Below are positions 1-8,542 of a stretch of DNA of 64,000 nucleotides, one piece after another (the stretch's first letter is position 1; each line of letters starts with the position of its first letter). The DNA is taken from positions 62,001 to 126,000 of the forward strand of contig CAYOQR010000004.1 of the NCBI GenBank assembly GCA_964406155.1, in the 5' to 3' direction. Below the pieces are notes generated by a model that did not search any database, had not been told where the DNA came from, and worked only from the letters and a program-made list of their open reading frames with translations. The position numbers were made by a program, and so were the translations under genes. This stretch comes from Dongia_B sp964406155 (GTDB taxonomy: Bacteria > Pseudomonadota > Alphaproteobacteria > Dongiales > Dongiaceae).

Positions 1-401
1 ATCCGGCCCATGTCGAAGCTGCGAAGGCAAAATTTCCGACGGGTGATTTCAGGGCCGGCGATGCGATCTCTTTTGTCGAAACGGTTCCGGAAAAATTCGA
101 CCTCATCACGATGATCGGATTGTTGCATCACCTTGATGATCAGCAGGTGATCCGCATCATGCACGGCGCCAAACGGGCCCTCAACCCCGGCGGCCGCGTT
201 ATCGCTTTTGACGCCGGTTTCGAGAAGAACCAGAATCCGATCGCCTGGGCGATGTCGAAAATGGATTCGGGCCGCAACGTCCGGACGCTCGAAGGTTATC
301 TGGCGCTGGAGCGCCAGGTCTTCTCAACGGCGACCGGATATCTGCGTCATGACCTGCTGCGGGTGCCCTATACCCATGTCATCACCACGTGCCGTGCCTA
401 G
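1..401 (+). CDS. SAM-dependent methyltransferase, C-terminal part (5' end outside window)
   Basis: The open frame is already running at base 3 and ends at 401, so only about the last 132 residues are visible. The stretch FDLITMIGLLHHLDD followed by ALNPGGRVIAFD matches the motif region of class I SAM-dependent methyltransferases of the Methyltransf_11/25 type: a post-II acidic/hydrophobic strand, then the 'L.PGG.....D' loop. The substrate cannot be read from this fragment. The glycine-rich SAM-binding motif I must lie upstream of the window. The fold call is fairly secure; the biological role is unknown. Confidence 0.75.
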   Translation, partial: PAHVEAAKAKFPTGDFRAGDAISFVETVPEKFDLITMIGLLHHLDDQQVIRIMHGAKRALNPGGRVIAFDAGFEKNQNPIAWAMSKMDSGRNVRTLEGYLALERQVFSTATGYLRHDLLRVPYTHVITTCRA

Positions 402-588
402 CGTGTCTCGCGCATCGGCCGGACCATCTCTCGGCTCGGCGCGGCTGAAGGACGTATTGCGCCGCCGGTTTCTCAGCCTCTGATTGTTGCCCAATCTTCT
501 GTCTGCATCCGGGGCTAAAGGCCATACATCCTGGCAAAAGCGATGTATAATCCAATCCATATCCTTGCCGGCAGTCATGGAGGACGAG

Positions 589-792
589 ATGGGTCCCAAT
601 GAGCATGCGAACCAGGCGCTTTACGAAGCGATCCGCGGATTGGTGATGGATGAGAAGCTGGACGAGCAATCCGATGCCTATGACATCGCCATGCAGGTGG
701 TCGAGCGCGGCTATGGTTCGCTCTCCGAACGACAGCAGCACATCTATGACCGGGTGGAACTGCTCCTGAAGCCGAGCCGTCGCCGGGCATAG
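589..792 (+). CDS. Small acidic hypothetical protein (67 aa)
   Basis: A short gene with a good ribosome binding site: GGAGG at 579-583 sits five bases before the ATG at 589. Upstream in-frame ATGs (484, 577) lack this spacing, so 589 is the chosen start. The product is helical, rich in Glu/Asp and Tyr, and ends in a basic tail (KPSRRRA). The core GYGSLSERQQHIYDRV resembles small uncharacterised proteobacterial proteins of about 70 residues, but I cannot assign a function. There are no Cys pairs, membrane segments or nucleic-acid-binding motifs. It stands alone between the methyltransferase and a convergent gene. Confidence 0.6.
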   Translation: MGPNEHANQALYEAIRGLVMDEKLDEQSDAYDIAMQVVERGYGSLSERQQHIYDRVELLLKPSRRRA

Positions 793-849
793 CGACGCTC
801 CATTTTTCCGCCGCCGATCGCCGCCGCCCTTGAAGCGGCGGATGGATCG

Positions 850-1605
850 TTATGATCTGAGCCGTTTCAGCGTGCTCTGGAACTTCGCGCTTTCCTTGGC
901 GTGCAAGGCGGTGAAGAGCAGGTTGATGTTGTCGATGGTTTCCTGAACGGCTGTGACCCTCTTCGCCTCGTCCGCAATCTCTTCCGCCGAGCAGCCAGAG
1001 GCCATGCCCTGTTGCACCGGCCGGCCGATGCGCTTGACATCGAAAGCCGGGGAGGTGAGGCGCAGGGCGTTCTTTCCTTCCACGGCGAGAATGACCGGCG
1101 CGCCATGGGCAACGACATGGCGGACATCCCTGAAGGCAATCAGGCGATGGCGGACGGCCTGCCAGATCGGCGGGAAATCCGTCAATTCGGCATTTTCCAG
1201 CGCCAGTTGATCGAAGACCTCGGAGAGCAGGCGGAGCCGTGCATCGAAGCCGGGTGCGCTGTAATAAATGGCATAGGCCAGGCGACTGGTGCGGGGCCGG
1301 ATATCGAGGGCCTCGTAGAGCAGGGAACTGAGCGCGGTCTCGAGGCTGCTCCAGCATTTGAGGAATTGCAGGATCGCGGCATCCATCCGCGCCCTGTCCT
1401 CGGCGATGGCCTGATGTTCCTTTTCCTGCCGGCGTGTTTCCGACATGGAGGGCACGAGAGAGGGATATTCCGTGGCGCCGAGCTCGTCGCGCAAGGCCTG
1501 GACGGCGGGATGCTCCTCGTCCAGGAATTCCTCGGCGACGCCTGGCTGGGGATTGGCAAAGAGCCCCGTGATCTCCCGCTTGGAATTGCGTTGCACATAA
1601 GGCAT
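850..1605 (-). CDS. Hypothetical protein with N-terminal FANPQPG-type motif (251 aa)
   Basis: The start at 1605 (MPYVQRNSKREITG) is preferred over 1695 because MPYVQR..G.I.G.FANPQPG is a recognisable N-terminal motif of many uncharacterised alphaproteobacterial proteins. The rest (residues about 70-251) is helical and cytoplasmic, with no transmembrane segment or signal peptide. A central part (FRDVRHVVAHG) contains an Arg/His-rich helix pattern. I cannot assign a function. The gene converges with the small gene ending at 792; a GC-rich hairpin (821-841, arms CCGCCGC/GCGGCGG) lies between them but has no T-tract. Confidence 0.6.
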   Translation of the reverse strand: MPYVQRNSKREITGLFANPQPGVAEEFLDEEHPAVQALRDELGATEYPSLVPSMSETRRQEKEHQAIAEDRARMDAAILQFLKCWSSLETALSSLLYEALDIRPRTSRLAYAIYYSAPGFDARLRLLSEVFDQLALENAELTDFPPIWQAVRHRLIAFRDVRHVVAHGAPVILAVEGKNALRLTSPAFDVKRIGRPVQQGMASGCSAEEIADEAKRVTAVQETIDNINLLFTALHAKESAKFQSTLKRLRS

Positions 1606-1827
1606 CGGCTCTCTCCCCTCAGGTCGACACGATACGATGTTGCCGCAGGCATGCCCGGGCGGCTTGTTTCGCACCGGCAACGCCTGATGCCGCACCGGCC
1701 CGATCCAGATACCGTCCCTCTGCAGATTGAGGCATAAACCGGAGAGGAGGACAAGGCCGGGATGGTGCCGCGATCTGCCAGTAGGCTTTCGTCGTGATTG
1801 GAAGATGGGGACGCTGGCGGGCTGAGC

Positions 1828-2505
1828 TCACCAGATCAGCGGGATCAGGCGATAGCGGACGCGCATCGCATAGACCGCGTAGCCGGCAAGCTCGGCCATG
1901 AGGGTGCGCTCCTCGAGAACCGCCCGGCAGGCCAGGACGACAATCATGATGGGTGCGAAGAGCAGGCCATAGGCCGAGCCCAGCAGCAAGGGGATGCCCA
2001 GGATATAGAGCAGCGCGCCGGCATACATCGGATGACGGACGTAACGATACGGTCCCGTTGTGATCGCATATTGCCCGCGCCGCGTCTGGATCTTGACGAC
2101 CGGCGCGGCGAAGCTGTTTTCGCGGAAGGTCAGATAGAAGACATGCATCGCGATGGCGATGCCCATCGCACCCGCCACCTGGAGCCAAAGCGGCATCGCC
2201 GACCAACCGAAGCGGCGGGCATCGAGGGCCATGAAAATAATCCAGCCGCACCAGAGCATCATGAAGAATGCCATGAAGATCCGGTCCCACTGTTTCTGAT
2301 CGCGCTGGACCAGGGAGCCGAGCCGCTCGGCCAGGAGGGCAGGGTCGTATTTATACAGCCAGATACCGATCGCCAGCCCGAGAACGGTGGTCTCAGCGAG
2401 AAAGGCCCAGGCTGCCGGCCAGGCGAATGTGCCGGCAGGTATCAACAGCAGGGCCGCCAGGAACGTCTGCCAAAAGGCGGTTCGCACGATCAGTTGTCTT
2501 AGCAT
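1828..2505 (-). CDS. Isoprenylcysteine carboxyl methyltransferase (ICMT/PEMT)-family membrane protein
   Basis: This 225-residue protein has about five hydrophobic segments (residues 13-30, 33-52, 77-95, 108-126 and 163-190). Residues 151-163 read GPYRYVRHPMYAG, the signature of the ICMT/phospholipid methyltransferase superfamily (RHP.Y.G), followed by the conserved EER near residue 200 and a Tyr-rich C terminus. These enzymes use SAM to methylate membrane-buried substrates at the cytoplasmic face. The substrate is not predictable, since bacterial members act on lipids or quinone-like compounds or are uncharacterised. The gene stands alone and in the same direction as its neighbours. Confidence 0.8.
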   Translation of the reverse strand: MLRQLIVRTAFWQTFLAALLLIPAGTFAWPAAWAFLAETTVLGLAIGIWLYKYDPALLAERLGSLVQRDQKQWDRIFMAFFMMLWCGWIIFMALDARRFGWSAMPLWLQVAGAMGIAIAMHVFYLTFRENSFAAPVVKIQTRRGQYAITTGPYRYVRHPMYAGALLYILGIPLLLGSAYGLLFAPIMIVVLACRAVLEERTLMAELAGYAVYAMRVRYRLIPLIW

Positions 2506-2587
2506 GTCCGTCTCATCGAAGCGGGCTTGTTGGATTGGATAGTCGGTGATCGGTCAGCGGTATTTAAGGGCCTGATCGGGTGGCGGG

Positions 2588-2998
2588 TCAGCGCGGCATC
2601 CGGCCACTGCTGCTTGGGATCTTCCCGGCCTGGGGATTGCCCACACCCTCGGGATAAGGCAGCGGGCGATCCAGATTGGGCCGATAGGGATCTACCGGCA
2701 AGGTCTGGCTCTCGCTCAGCCCGGGCAACTGTCCCCGGGTGGAGAGCGGCGAATAGACGCCGCCGCTGCTGGGCATGGTGGCGATCGGCGCGAGATCGCT
2801 GCCGCTCTCGGTCGGCAGGGGAACCTCCTTGCCGGCGCGGCGATCCACACAACGCGTCCTGGCATCGCCATGCAGGTAGTCGCAGTCGGATGTCGGTGGG
2901 AAGGTGAGGGTGGTGGAGCCGGCTTGCGCAGGCACCGGCGACGCCGAGAGGGCGGCCAGGGCAACGGCAAACAACATTGAGGTGAGGAACGGTTTCAT
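2588..2998 (-). CDS. Exported hypothetical protein (136 aa)
   Basis: From the ATG at 2998 the product begins MKPFLTSMLFAVALAALSAS and then PVPAQA, a clear Sec signal peptide with probable cleavage after AQA near residue 26. The mature part is short, Pro/Ser/Gly rich and probably disordered, with two cysteines (DCDYLHGDARTRC) that could form a disulphide. Upstream in-frame starts would bury the signal peptide and were rejected. No family is recognised. A 26-bp perfect tandem repeat lies between this gene and the divergent SH3b gene. Confidence 0.6.
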   Translation of the reverse strand: MKPFLTSMLFAVALAALSASPVPAQAGSTTLTFPPTSDCDYLHGDARTRCVDRRAGKEVPLPTESGSDLAPIATMPSSGGVYSPLSTRGQLPGLSESQTLPVDPYRPNLDRPLPYPEGVGNPQAGKIPSSSGRMPR

Positions 2999-3443
2999 GG
3001 CGGATACCTCGAACCGGCCCGGCTCCGTCGGGTGCGGGCGCCCCTGACATTTCAGTCTCCCGCCATACAAGCTCTGGTCACACTGATGCCCGTCGCGGGG
3101 CTGCATGACCGGCGGACTGCCGGGCTGTCATATTGGGCAAATAAGCATTCCTGGGTGGGAGTGCAATATCGCCGGCCTGGGTGGGAGTGCAATATCGCCG
3201 GCACCCGGCGGAATGCAGCCGGTGCGCGGCCTAGCGGTTCGTGGGAATTGTTTCTTGTTGGCGGGAATCCGCGACATTCCGTTCAAATGCGGTTGATTAT
3301 CGTGCAACCTTTCCGTGACATCGACATACAGGACAGTTCAATGTCAGGAAGCTGGCGGATGTTGGGGGTGGAGCATCTGTTTGCTTCGAACGCTGCCGGA
3401 TGGAAAGCGGCACGTTCAACCATCGCTTTGGAGAGCCCCCCTC
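2999..3443. other. Divergent intergenic region with a tandem repeat
   Basis: About 445 bases between two divergently transcribed genes for exported proteins. A perfect 26-bp tandem duplication sits at 3150-3201; otherwise I see no gene, RNA or recognisable operator. Promoters for both genes must lie here, but none stands out by eye. Confidence 0.6.
3150..3201. repeat. Perfect 26-bp tandem direct repeat (two copies)
   Basis: Two identical 26-base units abut at 3150-3175 and 3176-3201. Each starts CCTGGGTGGGAGTGCAATAT and ends CGCCGG. The second copy runs into GCACCCGGCG. The repeat is in noncoding DNA between divergent promoters, so it could double a regulator site or simply be a replication-slippage duplication. 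Confidence 0.9.
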
Positions 3444-3755
3444 ATGCGCAAGTTTTCTTCGGCAGTGATCGTCCTCGCGTCGAGCCTGGTCCTGACTGGC
3501 GCGGCTTCGGCCGCTTCGATTTCCGTTCCGTCCGTGCCGGCCCAATCGGCCTATCAGACCGTTGCCGACAAGCAGATGGTCGTCTCGCATGCTTATGCCA
3601 ATCTGCGGGAAAAGCCGACCACCAGCAGCAAGCTTCTTGGCAAGCTGGATAAGGGCACCAAGGTTGATGTGATCGAGAAGGTGGCCGGCGGCAAGTGGAC
3701 CCATGTGAAGGTCAACAACATGGATGGCTACGTCGCCACCAATTTGTTGAAATAA
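3444..3755 (+). CDS. Exported SH3b (bacterial SH3) domain protein
   Basis: The 103-residue product starts MRKFSSAVIVLASSLVLTGA, a Sec signal peptide ending around ASA (residue 23). Residues 45-103 form one SH3b domain with the usual core A.LREKPTTSSKLLGKLDKG, then KW..V...N..GYVATNLLK. SH3b domains in exported proteins usually bind peptidoglycan or act as accessory modules; no catalytic domain is attached here. The ATG at 3444 was chosen because it starts the signal peptide; the upstream in-frame extension has no such pattern. A strong rho-independent terminator follows at 3805-3830. Confidence 0.8.
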   Translation: MRKFSSAVIVLASSLVLTGAASAASISVPSVPAQSAYQTVADKQMVVSHAYANLREKPTTSSKLLGKLDKGTKVDVIEKVAGGKWTHVKVNNMDGYVATNLLK

Positions 3756-3804
3756 GCGACCCATGAAATAAGCGGCGGCGCGATTGCGCCAGTCGCTGAA
3801 CAGA

Positions 3805-3830
3805 GGCCGCGGCTTTTGCCGCGGCCTTTT
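3805..3830 (+). terminator. Rho-independent terminator after the SH3b gene
   Basis: A perfect nine-base stem GGCCGCGGC/GCCGCGGCC with a TTTT loop is followed by TTTT and then ATTTT. It ends the plus-strand SH3b transcript and just touches the stop codon of the convergent small membrane protein at 3829. Confidence 0.85.
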
Positions 3831-4002
3831 ATTTTCTCTTGAGGCGCAGGAAGAAAAAGACGGTCAGGCCGAGGATCAGGCCGCCGACGGCCAGCCCGGC
3901 CAGCGCGCCATAGAGGGCGCCGCTGGCGCCGGCGATGAGATAGCCGATCCAGCCGAATGGCAGCGGCAGGATGAGCGGTGCCAGGAAGAGAAGGATGACC
4001 AT
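3829..4002 (-). CDS. Small two-helix membrane protein (57 aa)
   Basis: From the ATG at 4002 the protein reads MVILLFLAPLILPLPFGWIG and continues into a Gly/Ala-rich hydrophobic stretch, ending in a basic tail (RLKRK). Two transmembrane helices are likely (about residues 2-26 and 28-52). GGAG lies upstream at a workable distance (complement of 4013-4017), supporting this start over 4035. Its function is unknown. The glycine-zipper pattern (GASGALYGALAGLAVGGLILG) suggests tight helix packing or oligomerisation. It lies just downstream of the CNNM/CBS gene in the same direction and may share its transcript. Confidence 0.5.
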   Translation of the reverse strand: MVILLFLAPLILPLPFGWIGYLIAGASGALYGALAGLAVGGLILGLTVFFFLRLKRK

Positions 4003-4050
4003 CTCTAATACTCCACCATCTCTCGTGCTCCACAATCCGCGTCGCTGCTG

Positions 4051-5358
4051 TCAGATCTGGCCGGCATCGGCATCCTCAGACGGCATATAGAGGATCTTGT
4101 CGATGCGCCGGCCGTCCATGTCGATGACCTCGAACCGGGCATCGCGATAGGTGAAGCTCTCGCCGGCCTTGGGCAGGTGCCCCAACTGGTGCAGGGCGAA
4201 GCCGGCCAGGGTGTGGAACTCGCCGCCTTCCTTGAGGCCGCGCAGGCCGGACCTGTCCTCGAACTCATCGATCGGCATCATGCCCTCGATCAGCCAGGTG
4301 CCGTCCTTGCGCTGCACCATCATGACGTCGTCTTCGTCGTCATGTTCCGGCAGGTCGCCGGCGATGGATTCCAGCACATCGGTGATGGTGACAATGCCTT
4401 CGGTCGTACCGTATTCGTCGACCACCACGGCGATATGCTGCTTCTCGCGCCGGAAATGATCCAGGACCTTGAGGATCGAACTGTGGTCCGGCACGGCCAG
4501 AACCCTGGTCATGCGGTCGCGGATCGAGATCTCGTCGCCGCGCTGGGCCGCCGCGACGAGATTCTTCGCGCGGATGATGCCGACCGCCTGATCGATCGAG
4601 CCCTCGCAGACCAGCAGGCGGGAGAAATTGCTGTCCTCGATGGCCTGCAAGGCCGCCGGAATGTCGGTATCGATATCGAGCCAGACCACGTCCGCGCGCG
4701 GCGTCATGACGGCCCGCACCGAGCGGTCGGCCAGACGCAGGACCCCTTCCAGCATGCGCTGTTCCTGGGGCATGAAGACGCCGGTCTGGGCGCCTTCGGC
4801 AATCATCGATTTCACTTCCTCCTCGGTCACGCCGTTGCTGCGCGTCTCGGCGAGGCCGAGCAGGCGCAGGATGACCTCCGTGGAGTTCTTGAGCAGCCAG
4901 ACCGCCGGCGCCGCGAGGCGCGACAGGATCTGCATGGGGCCCGCCACGGTGGCGGCGACGCGTTCCGGATTGGCCAGGGCGACGCGTTTGGGCACCAGTT
5001 CGCCGACGATCAGCGAGAGATAGGTGATGCCGATGACGACGACGATCACGGAGATGGTTTCGCCATGCGGGGCGATCAGGGCGAAGCCGTTGAGCCAGAT
5101 GCCCAGCCGGCTCGCCAGGGTGGCGCCGCTGAAGGCGCCGGCCAGGATGCCGACCAGAGTGATGCCGATCTGCACCGTCGAGAGGAAGCGGCTGGGATCA
5201 TCGATCAGGCGCAAGGCGAGGCGGGCGCCGCGATTGCCGCTGCCGGCCATATGATCGAGCCGGGCCTTGCGCGAGGAGACGACGGCCAGTTCGGACATCG
5301 CCAGGAGACCGTTGACCACGGTCAGCAGAATCACGGTGAGCAGTTCGATATAGAGCAT
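4051..5358 (-). CDS. CNNM/CBS-domain (HlyC/CorC-family) transporter
   Basis: The 435-residue product has the layout of the CorC/HlyC/CNNM family: an N-terminal CNNM (DUF21) domain with four hydrophobic segments (residues about 1-190, including LVGILAGAFSGATLA and VGELVPKRVAL), a pair of CBS domains (about 205-330, with TPRADVVWLDIDTD and VDEYGTTEGIVTITDVLE), and a C-terminal CorC_HlyC domain (about 345-425). Family members are tied to Mg2+/Co2+ efflux and nucleotide sensing; the 'hemolysin' label is historical. The start at 5358 (MLYIELLTVILL) puts the first helix at the N terminus. An in-frame upstream start at 5409 would add 17 residues. Confidence 0.85.
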   Translation of the reverse strand: MLYIELLTVILLTVVNGLLAMSELAVVSSRKARLDHMAGSGNRGARLALRLIDDPSRFLSTVQIGITLVGILAGAFSGATLASRLGIWLNGFALIAPHGETISVIVVVIGITYLSLIVGELVPKRVALANPERVAATVAGPMQILSRLAAPAVWLLKNSTEVILRLLGLAETRSNGVTEEEVKSMIAEGAQTGVFMPQEQRMLEGVLRLADRSVRAVMTPRADVVWLDIDTDIPAALQAIEDSNFSRLLVCEGSIDQAVGIIRAKNLVAAAQRGDEISIRDRMTRVLAVPDHSSILKVLDHFRREKQHIAVVVDEYGTTEGIVTITDVLESIAGDLPEHDDEDDVMMVQRKDGTWLIEGMMPIDEFEDRSGLRGLKEGGEFHTLAGFALHQLGHLPKAGESFTYRDARFEVIDMDGRRIDKILYMPSEDADAGQI

Positions 5359-5788
5359 GATCAGGCCCCCTGATGCGGAGAGGCCGAAGAACGGGACGGC
5401 ACGGGCCAAAGTGGTGCGGGCCAGAGCGATACAGGACAGAGCGGCAGTGACCTGGAGAGGCGCCGCAAAGCGTCCCCGTGCGTGGCAGAGCGGCGCCGGG
5501 GTCGGCCTGGAAGTCCCGCAAGGGCGAACGGATTGTTGTGGGAAGGATGGGGGCGCAGAGCGATCAGACGGGGCTGAAGGCTCTGCTTGCTACTTGGACC
5601 GTCGGATATACCCGGCATTTGCGACCCGGATTCCGATCCGGCTCCCATGATGGCTAGCGATAAGGCTTCACAATATGGGGACCTGGTGGCCCGGGTGCAA
5701 TGCCGTCGGTATTAAAAAATCTGAGCGAATGAAACGATATCAACCTGTTGGCTGGCCGCGCATCGGCTTGCCCAACTGGGCCGGGCTC
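5359..5788. other. Intergenic region, no gene recognised
   Basis: About 430 bases between the HpnL-like gene and the CNNM/CBS gene, both on the minus strand. Short frames here have no recognisable protein and overlap each other on both strands. I see no terminator with a T-tract for the upstream gene. The promoter of the CNNM/CBS gene should lie here. Confidence 0.5.
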
Positions 5789-6772
5789 CTATTCGGCGGG
5801 TGGCTGGGCGGGCTGCCAGAATCGCCGCCCCTCGATCACCTGCCAGAGGATCAGAGCCGGAACGCCGATGGCCAGATCGCGGCCCCGGCGGATCAGGGAC
5901 AGCGCCAGGGAGATATCGGGGGCAACGCCGAACAGGGCGCCGAGGGCGACATAGGCTCCTTCCTGCACGCCGAGGGCATTGGGCACCATGAAGGCGAAGC
6001 TGCGGATGCCGTAGAGCAGGCTGTCGATGACCAGGGCGGAGGAGAGATCGATATCGATCCCCATGAACTGCAGGGTGAGCCAGCATTCGACACCGCTGCC
6101 CACCCAGGTCACCAGATGCAGGAAGCTGCAGGCGGCCAGGGTTGGTCGGCGCCCATGCAGGGCGTGGATATGGCTCTGCACCGTGGTCGAGGTCCCGAGC
6201 TTGGCGCCGAGCCATTGCTTCATGAGGCGCATGGCGAGGCGTTCGATCAGCCCGGCGCCGCGTGCCTGGACGAAGAGGAAGACCAGCGACAGCAGCGTCA
6301 TGACGGAGATGGCGGTGAGGATCGGCACCGCGATCTCGTTGTCGGGCTGCAGGCGCGTCAGCAGCGCCAGGCCGAGCGCCGTATAGACGAGCTGGGCGAT
6401 CAGTTCCATGGTCAGGTCGACCACGCTGGAGGCGGCGGCGAAATTACCGGAAATGCCGCTCTTGGTCGCGGCACGGGCACCCAGGACATAGCCCCCCACC
6501 TGGGAGAAGGGCAGCACCTCGCCGGCGGAATCGCGGATCAGGCGACCCCAGATAAAGCGGTAAAGCTTGCCATCCGTGCGGTGGCGGCCGAGCAGCCCCC
6601 AGGCGAATCCCATCACGACGATCAGGACAAGATGGAAGCCGACGATGGTGAGGAAGTTCTGCCAGCCGAGAGAGCCCAGCGCCTGCAGGATGCCATCGGC
6701 GCCGAAATGCGCGACGAGCAGGGTCAGAAGGATGGCGCCTCCGGTGAAGGCGATGATGGTGATATATCTCAT
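5789..6772 (-). CDS. HpnL-like / UPF0104 (lysylphosphatidylglycerol synthase TM) membrane protein
   Basis: The 327-residue polytopic protein (seven to eight hydrophobic segments) has features of the UPF0104/LPG_synthase_TM superfamily: GEVLPFSQVGGYVLGARAAT near residue 85, SVVDLTMELIAQ, and VPNALGVQEGAYVALGALFG near residue 270. HpnL proteins of this type are linked to hopanoid export or biosynthesis, but the superfamily also holds other lipid-related proteins, so the name is tentative. The start at 6772 overlaps the stop of the upstream ferritin-like gene (ATGA), which indicates translational coupling and rules out the longer frame from 6808. Confidence 0.75.
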   Translation of the reverse strand: MRYITIIAFTGGAILLTLLVAHFGADGILQALGSLGWQNFLTIVGFHLVLIVVMGFAWGLLGRHRTDGKLYRFIWGRLIRDSAGEVLPFSQVGGYVLGARAATKSGISGNFAAASSVVDLTMELIAQLVYTALGLALLTRLQPDNEIAVPILTAISVMTLLSLVFLFVQARGAGLIERLAMRLMKQWLGAKLGTSTTVQSHIHALHGRRPTLAACSFLHLVTWVGSGVECWLTLQFMGIDIDLSSALVIDSLLYGIRSFAFMVPNALGVQEGAYVALGALFGVAPDISLALSLIRRGRDLAIGVPALILWQVIEGRRFWQPAQPPAE

Positions 6773-7623
6773 GCAGGTTGTTTCGGCTTGCTGTTGCCGA
6801 AGCTCCAAAGGCGCAGGCTGGCAAGGGCGGTATCCGCGAGTTTGGGCAGGAAGGCCGGCTTCAGGAGTTCGCCGTCGAATTCCGACATGCGGCGCCGGTT
6901 TTCCGAATAGCAGTTCTCCAGGAACTTACGGAAGGTGAAGTCTTCCAGGAAGACGCTGGCCTGGGTGGCGGAGAAATCCTTGCCGTCATTGACCTTCTGG
7001 CCGCGGCGCACGGTACCGAGCAGCCGACCGATGGCGCGGCCGTAATAGCGGAAGGTCGTCAGGTGGCGCCGCCAGGGCGCGCCGCGTCCCTCCTGCACCG
7101 CGCGCCAGGCCATCCAATTGACGAAGAAGACGATATGCCGGGTTTCCTCGTACATCAGGGTCTCGAAGATATTGAACATGCTTTCGGGCAGGAAGCCCGA
7201 TTGCCGCGCGATCTTGAAGGCGCCGAAGCCGAGGAAGGAATCCAGGCATTCGCCGAAACCGAAGTCGCGGAACGCCGTTTCGATATCCGCGTTGATCGGC
7301 CCCAGCGGCTGTTCCTCGATGGTGATGCCGTAACGGCGGATCATTTCCATGATCAGCGCCGCATGCCGCGTCTCCTCGTGGCCCTGCAGGTCGACGGCCT
7401 TGCGCACCAGCGGATCGTCGATGGTTTGCGCGAAAGCCTGGACGATGGCACCGGCGCGCCGCTCGGTGTGCAGCACCTCCTGCCAGAACGGTACGGTCCG
7501 CAGGCGCTGCAATCCCGCCTCGTCCAGTTCCGGCCAGGGCAGGGTGGCCGGATCGTATTCCGTGTAGGTCGCGATGAAATGATTGCAGAACAGATCGCGA
7601 TGTTCGATGGAACCGATTTTCAT
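6769..7623 (-). CDS. Ferritin-like diiron protein A
   Basis: The 284-residue protein carries two sets of carboxylate/His ligands expected of a ferritin-like four-helix diiron fold: Glu54, then E83-E84-x-x-H87, then Glu154 and E159-E160-x-x-H163. Such proteins include oxidases, desaturases, hydroxylases and tRNA hydroxylases; the substrate cannot be read from sequence. It has no signal peptide or membrane segment. It is paralogous to the gene at 7646-8542 and overlaps the HpnL-like gene by four bases. Coupling to a membrane lipid-type protein makes a membrane-lipid or isoprenoid substrate a reasonable guess. Confidence 0.75.
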   Translation of the reverse strand: MKIGSIEHRDLFCNHFIATYTEYDPATLPWPELDEAGLQRLRTVPFWQEVLHTERRAGAIVQAFAQTIDDPLVRKAVDLQGHEETRHAALIMEMIRRYGITIEEQPLGPINADIETAFRDFGFGECLDSFLGFGAFKIARQSGFLPESMFNIFETLMYEETRHIVFFVNWMAWRAVQEGRGAPWRRHLTTFRYYGRAIGRLLGTVRRGQKVNDGKDFSATQASVFLEDFTFRKFLENCYSENRRRMSEFDGELLKPAFLPKLADTALASLRLWSFGNSKPKQPA

Positions 7624-7645
7624 CTGGCCGGCTACCTTGCTTAAC

Positions 7646-8542
7646 TTATTTCTTGAGGAAGCGGCAGGCGAACCGCGTCAGCGCCGGAACGATGGTGGGG
7701 CGCAGCAGGCGTCGGTCGTAGCCGCCCATGCGCCGGTCGTTCTCGCGCAGGCACAGCTCGATCAACTGCCGGGGCGACAGATCGATGCCGACGGCATTGC
7801 TGCCGGTCATGGCGAAATTGGCGTCCTGGGCATTGCCGCCGGCATCGATGCCCCGGGCGATGCCGATGCGTTCCCAGATCAGGAAGACCCAGACGGCCAG
7901 TTCGCGCAGCACGAAGATCGGCCGTCGCCAGAAGGGCAGGTTGCGGCGATGCCAGGCGACCCAATTGGCGAAGAACAGGATGTGCCGCGCCTCTTCCTGG
8001 ATCACCGGCTCGAAGGTCTCGACCAGTTCGATCGGGAAATAGCCCGATTGGCGGGCGACGTCGAACAGGCCGAAAGCGAAGAAACTGTCGATGCATTCGC
8101 TGTAGCCCGTCACCAGCCAGGCCCATTCCGCATCCTTGGGCGCGGGATAAGGCGGCTCGGGGGCGAGGGTGATGCCATAGGCCTCGACCAGCTTGCTGAG
8201 GACGACCTTGTGGCGCGCTTCCTCGCCGGCATCCATCACCAGCGCCTCGCGCAGCAGCGGATCGGTCGCCTGCGCGGCAAAGGTCTCGACCCGGATCGAG
8301 GCGCGGCCTTCGGTCTGCACGGCGATGTCCCAGATCGGCAGCGAGGTGACGCGCTTCAGGGCATCGGGCGACAGGCTCGGCCAGTCGATGACCGCCGGCT
8401 TATAGGGATTATGAGTATCCAGCAGCATGCGGCAGAACAGCCGCTTATGGGCCTCGGACCCGATCTTGATCGGATCCTGCTCCGACCCGGTCCAGTGACG
8501 CATGAGATGATCGGCCGTCGCGATCGCTTGTACGTCCGGCAT
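7646..8542 (-). CDS. Ferritin-like diiron protein B
   Basis: The 298-residue paralogue of the next gene in the run shares the same order of motifs: Glu78, E107-E108-A-R-H111, Glu175/Glu178 and E183-E184-A-R-H187, with YSECIDSFFAFGLFDVARQS matching GECLDSFLGFGAFKIARQS in the other copy. Both keep full diiron ligand sets, so both are probably active and may form a heterodimer or work in sequence. Its stop is 22 bases before the start of protein A, so the three genes 8542 to 5789 look like one operon. A perfect FNR-type site lies about 270 bases upstream. Confidence 0.75.
   Translation of the reverse strand: MPDVQAIATADHLMRHWTGSEQDPIKIGSEAHKRLFCRMLLDTHNPYKPAVIDWPSLSPDALKRVTSLPIWDIAVQTEGRASIRVETFAAQATDPLLREALVMDAGEEARHKVVLSKLVEAYGITLAPEPPYPAPKDAEWAWLVTGYSECIDSFFAFGLFDVARQSGYFPIELVETFEPVIQEEARHILFFANWVAWHRRNLPFWRRPIFVLRELAVWVFLIWERIGIARGIDAGGNAQDANFAMTGSNAVGIDLSPRQLIELCLRENDRRMGGYDRRLLRPTIVPALTRFACRFLKK

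Noticed and set aside
821..841. Hairpin between 792 and 850 as a terminator
   Set aside because: Stem CCGCCGC/GCGGCGG has no T-run on either strand; it may be incidental in GC-rich DNA.
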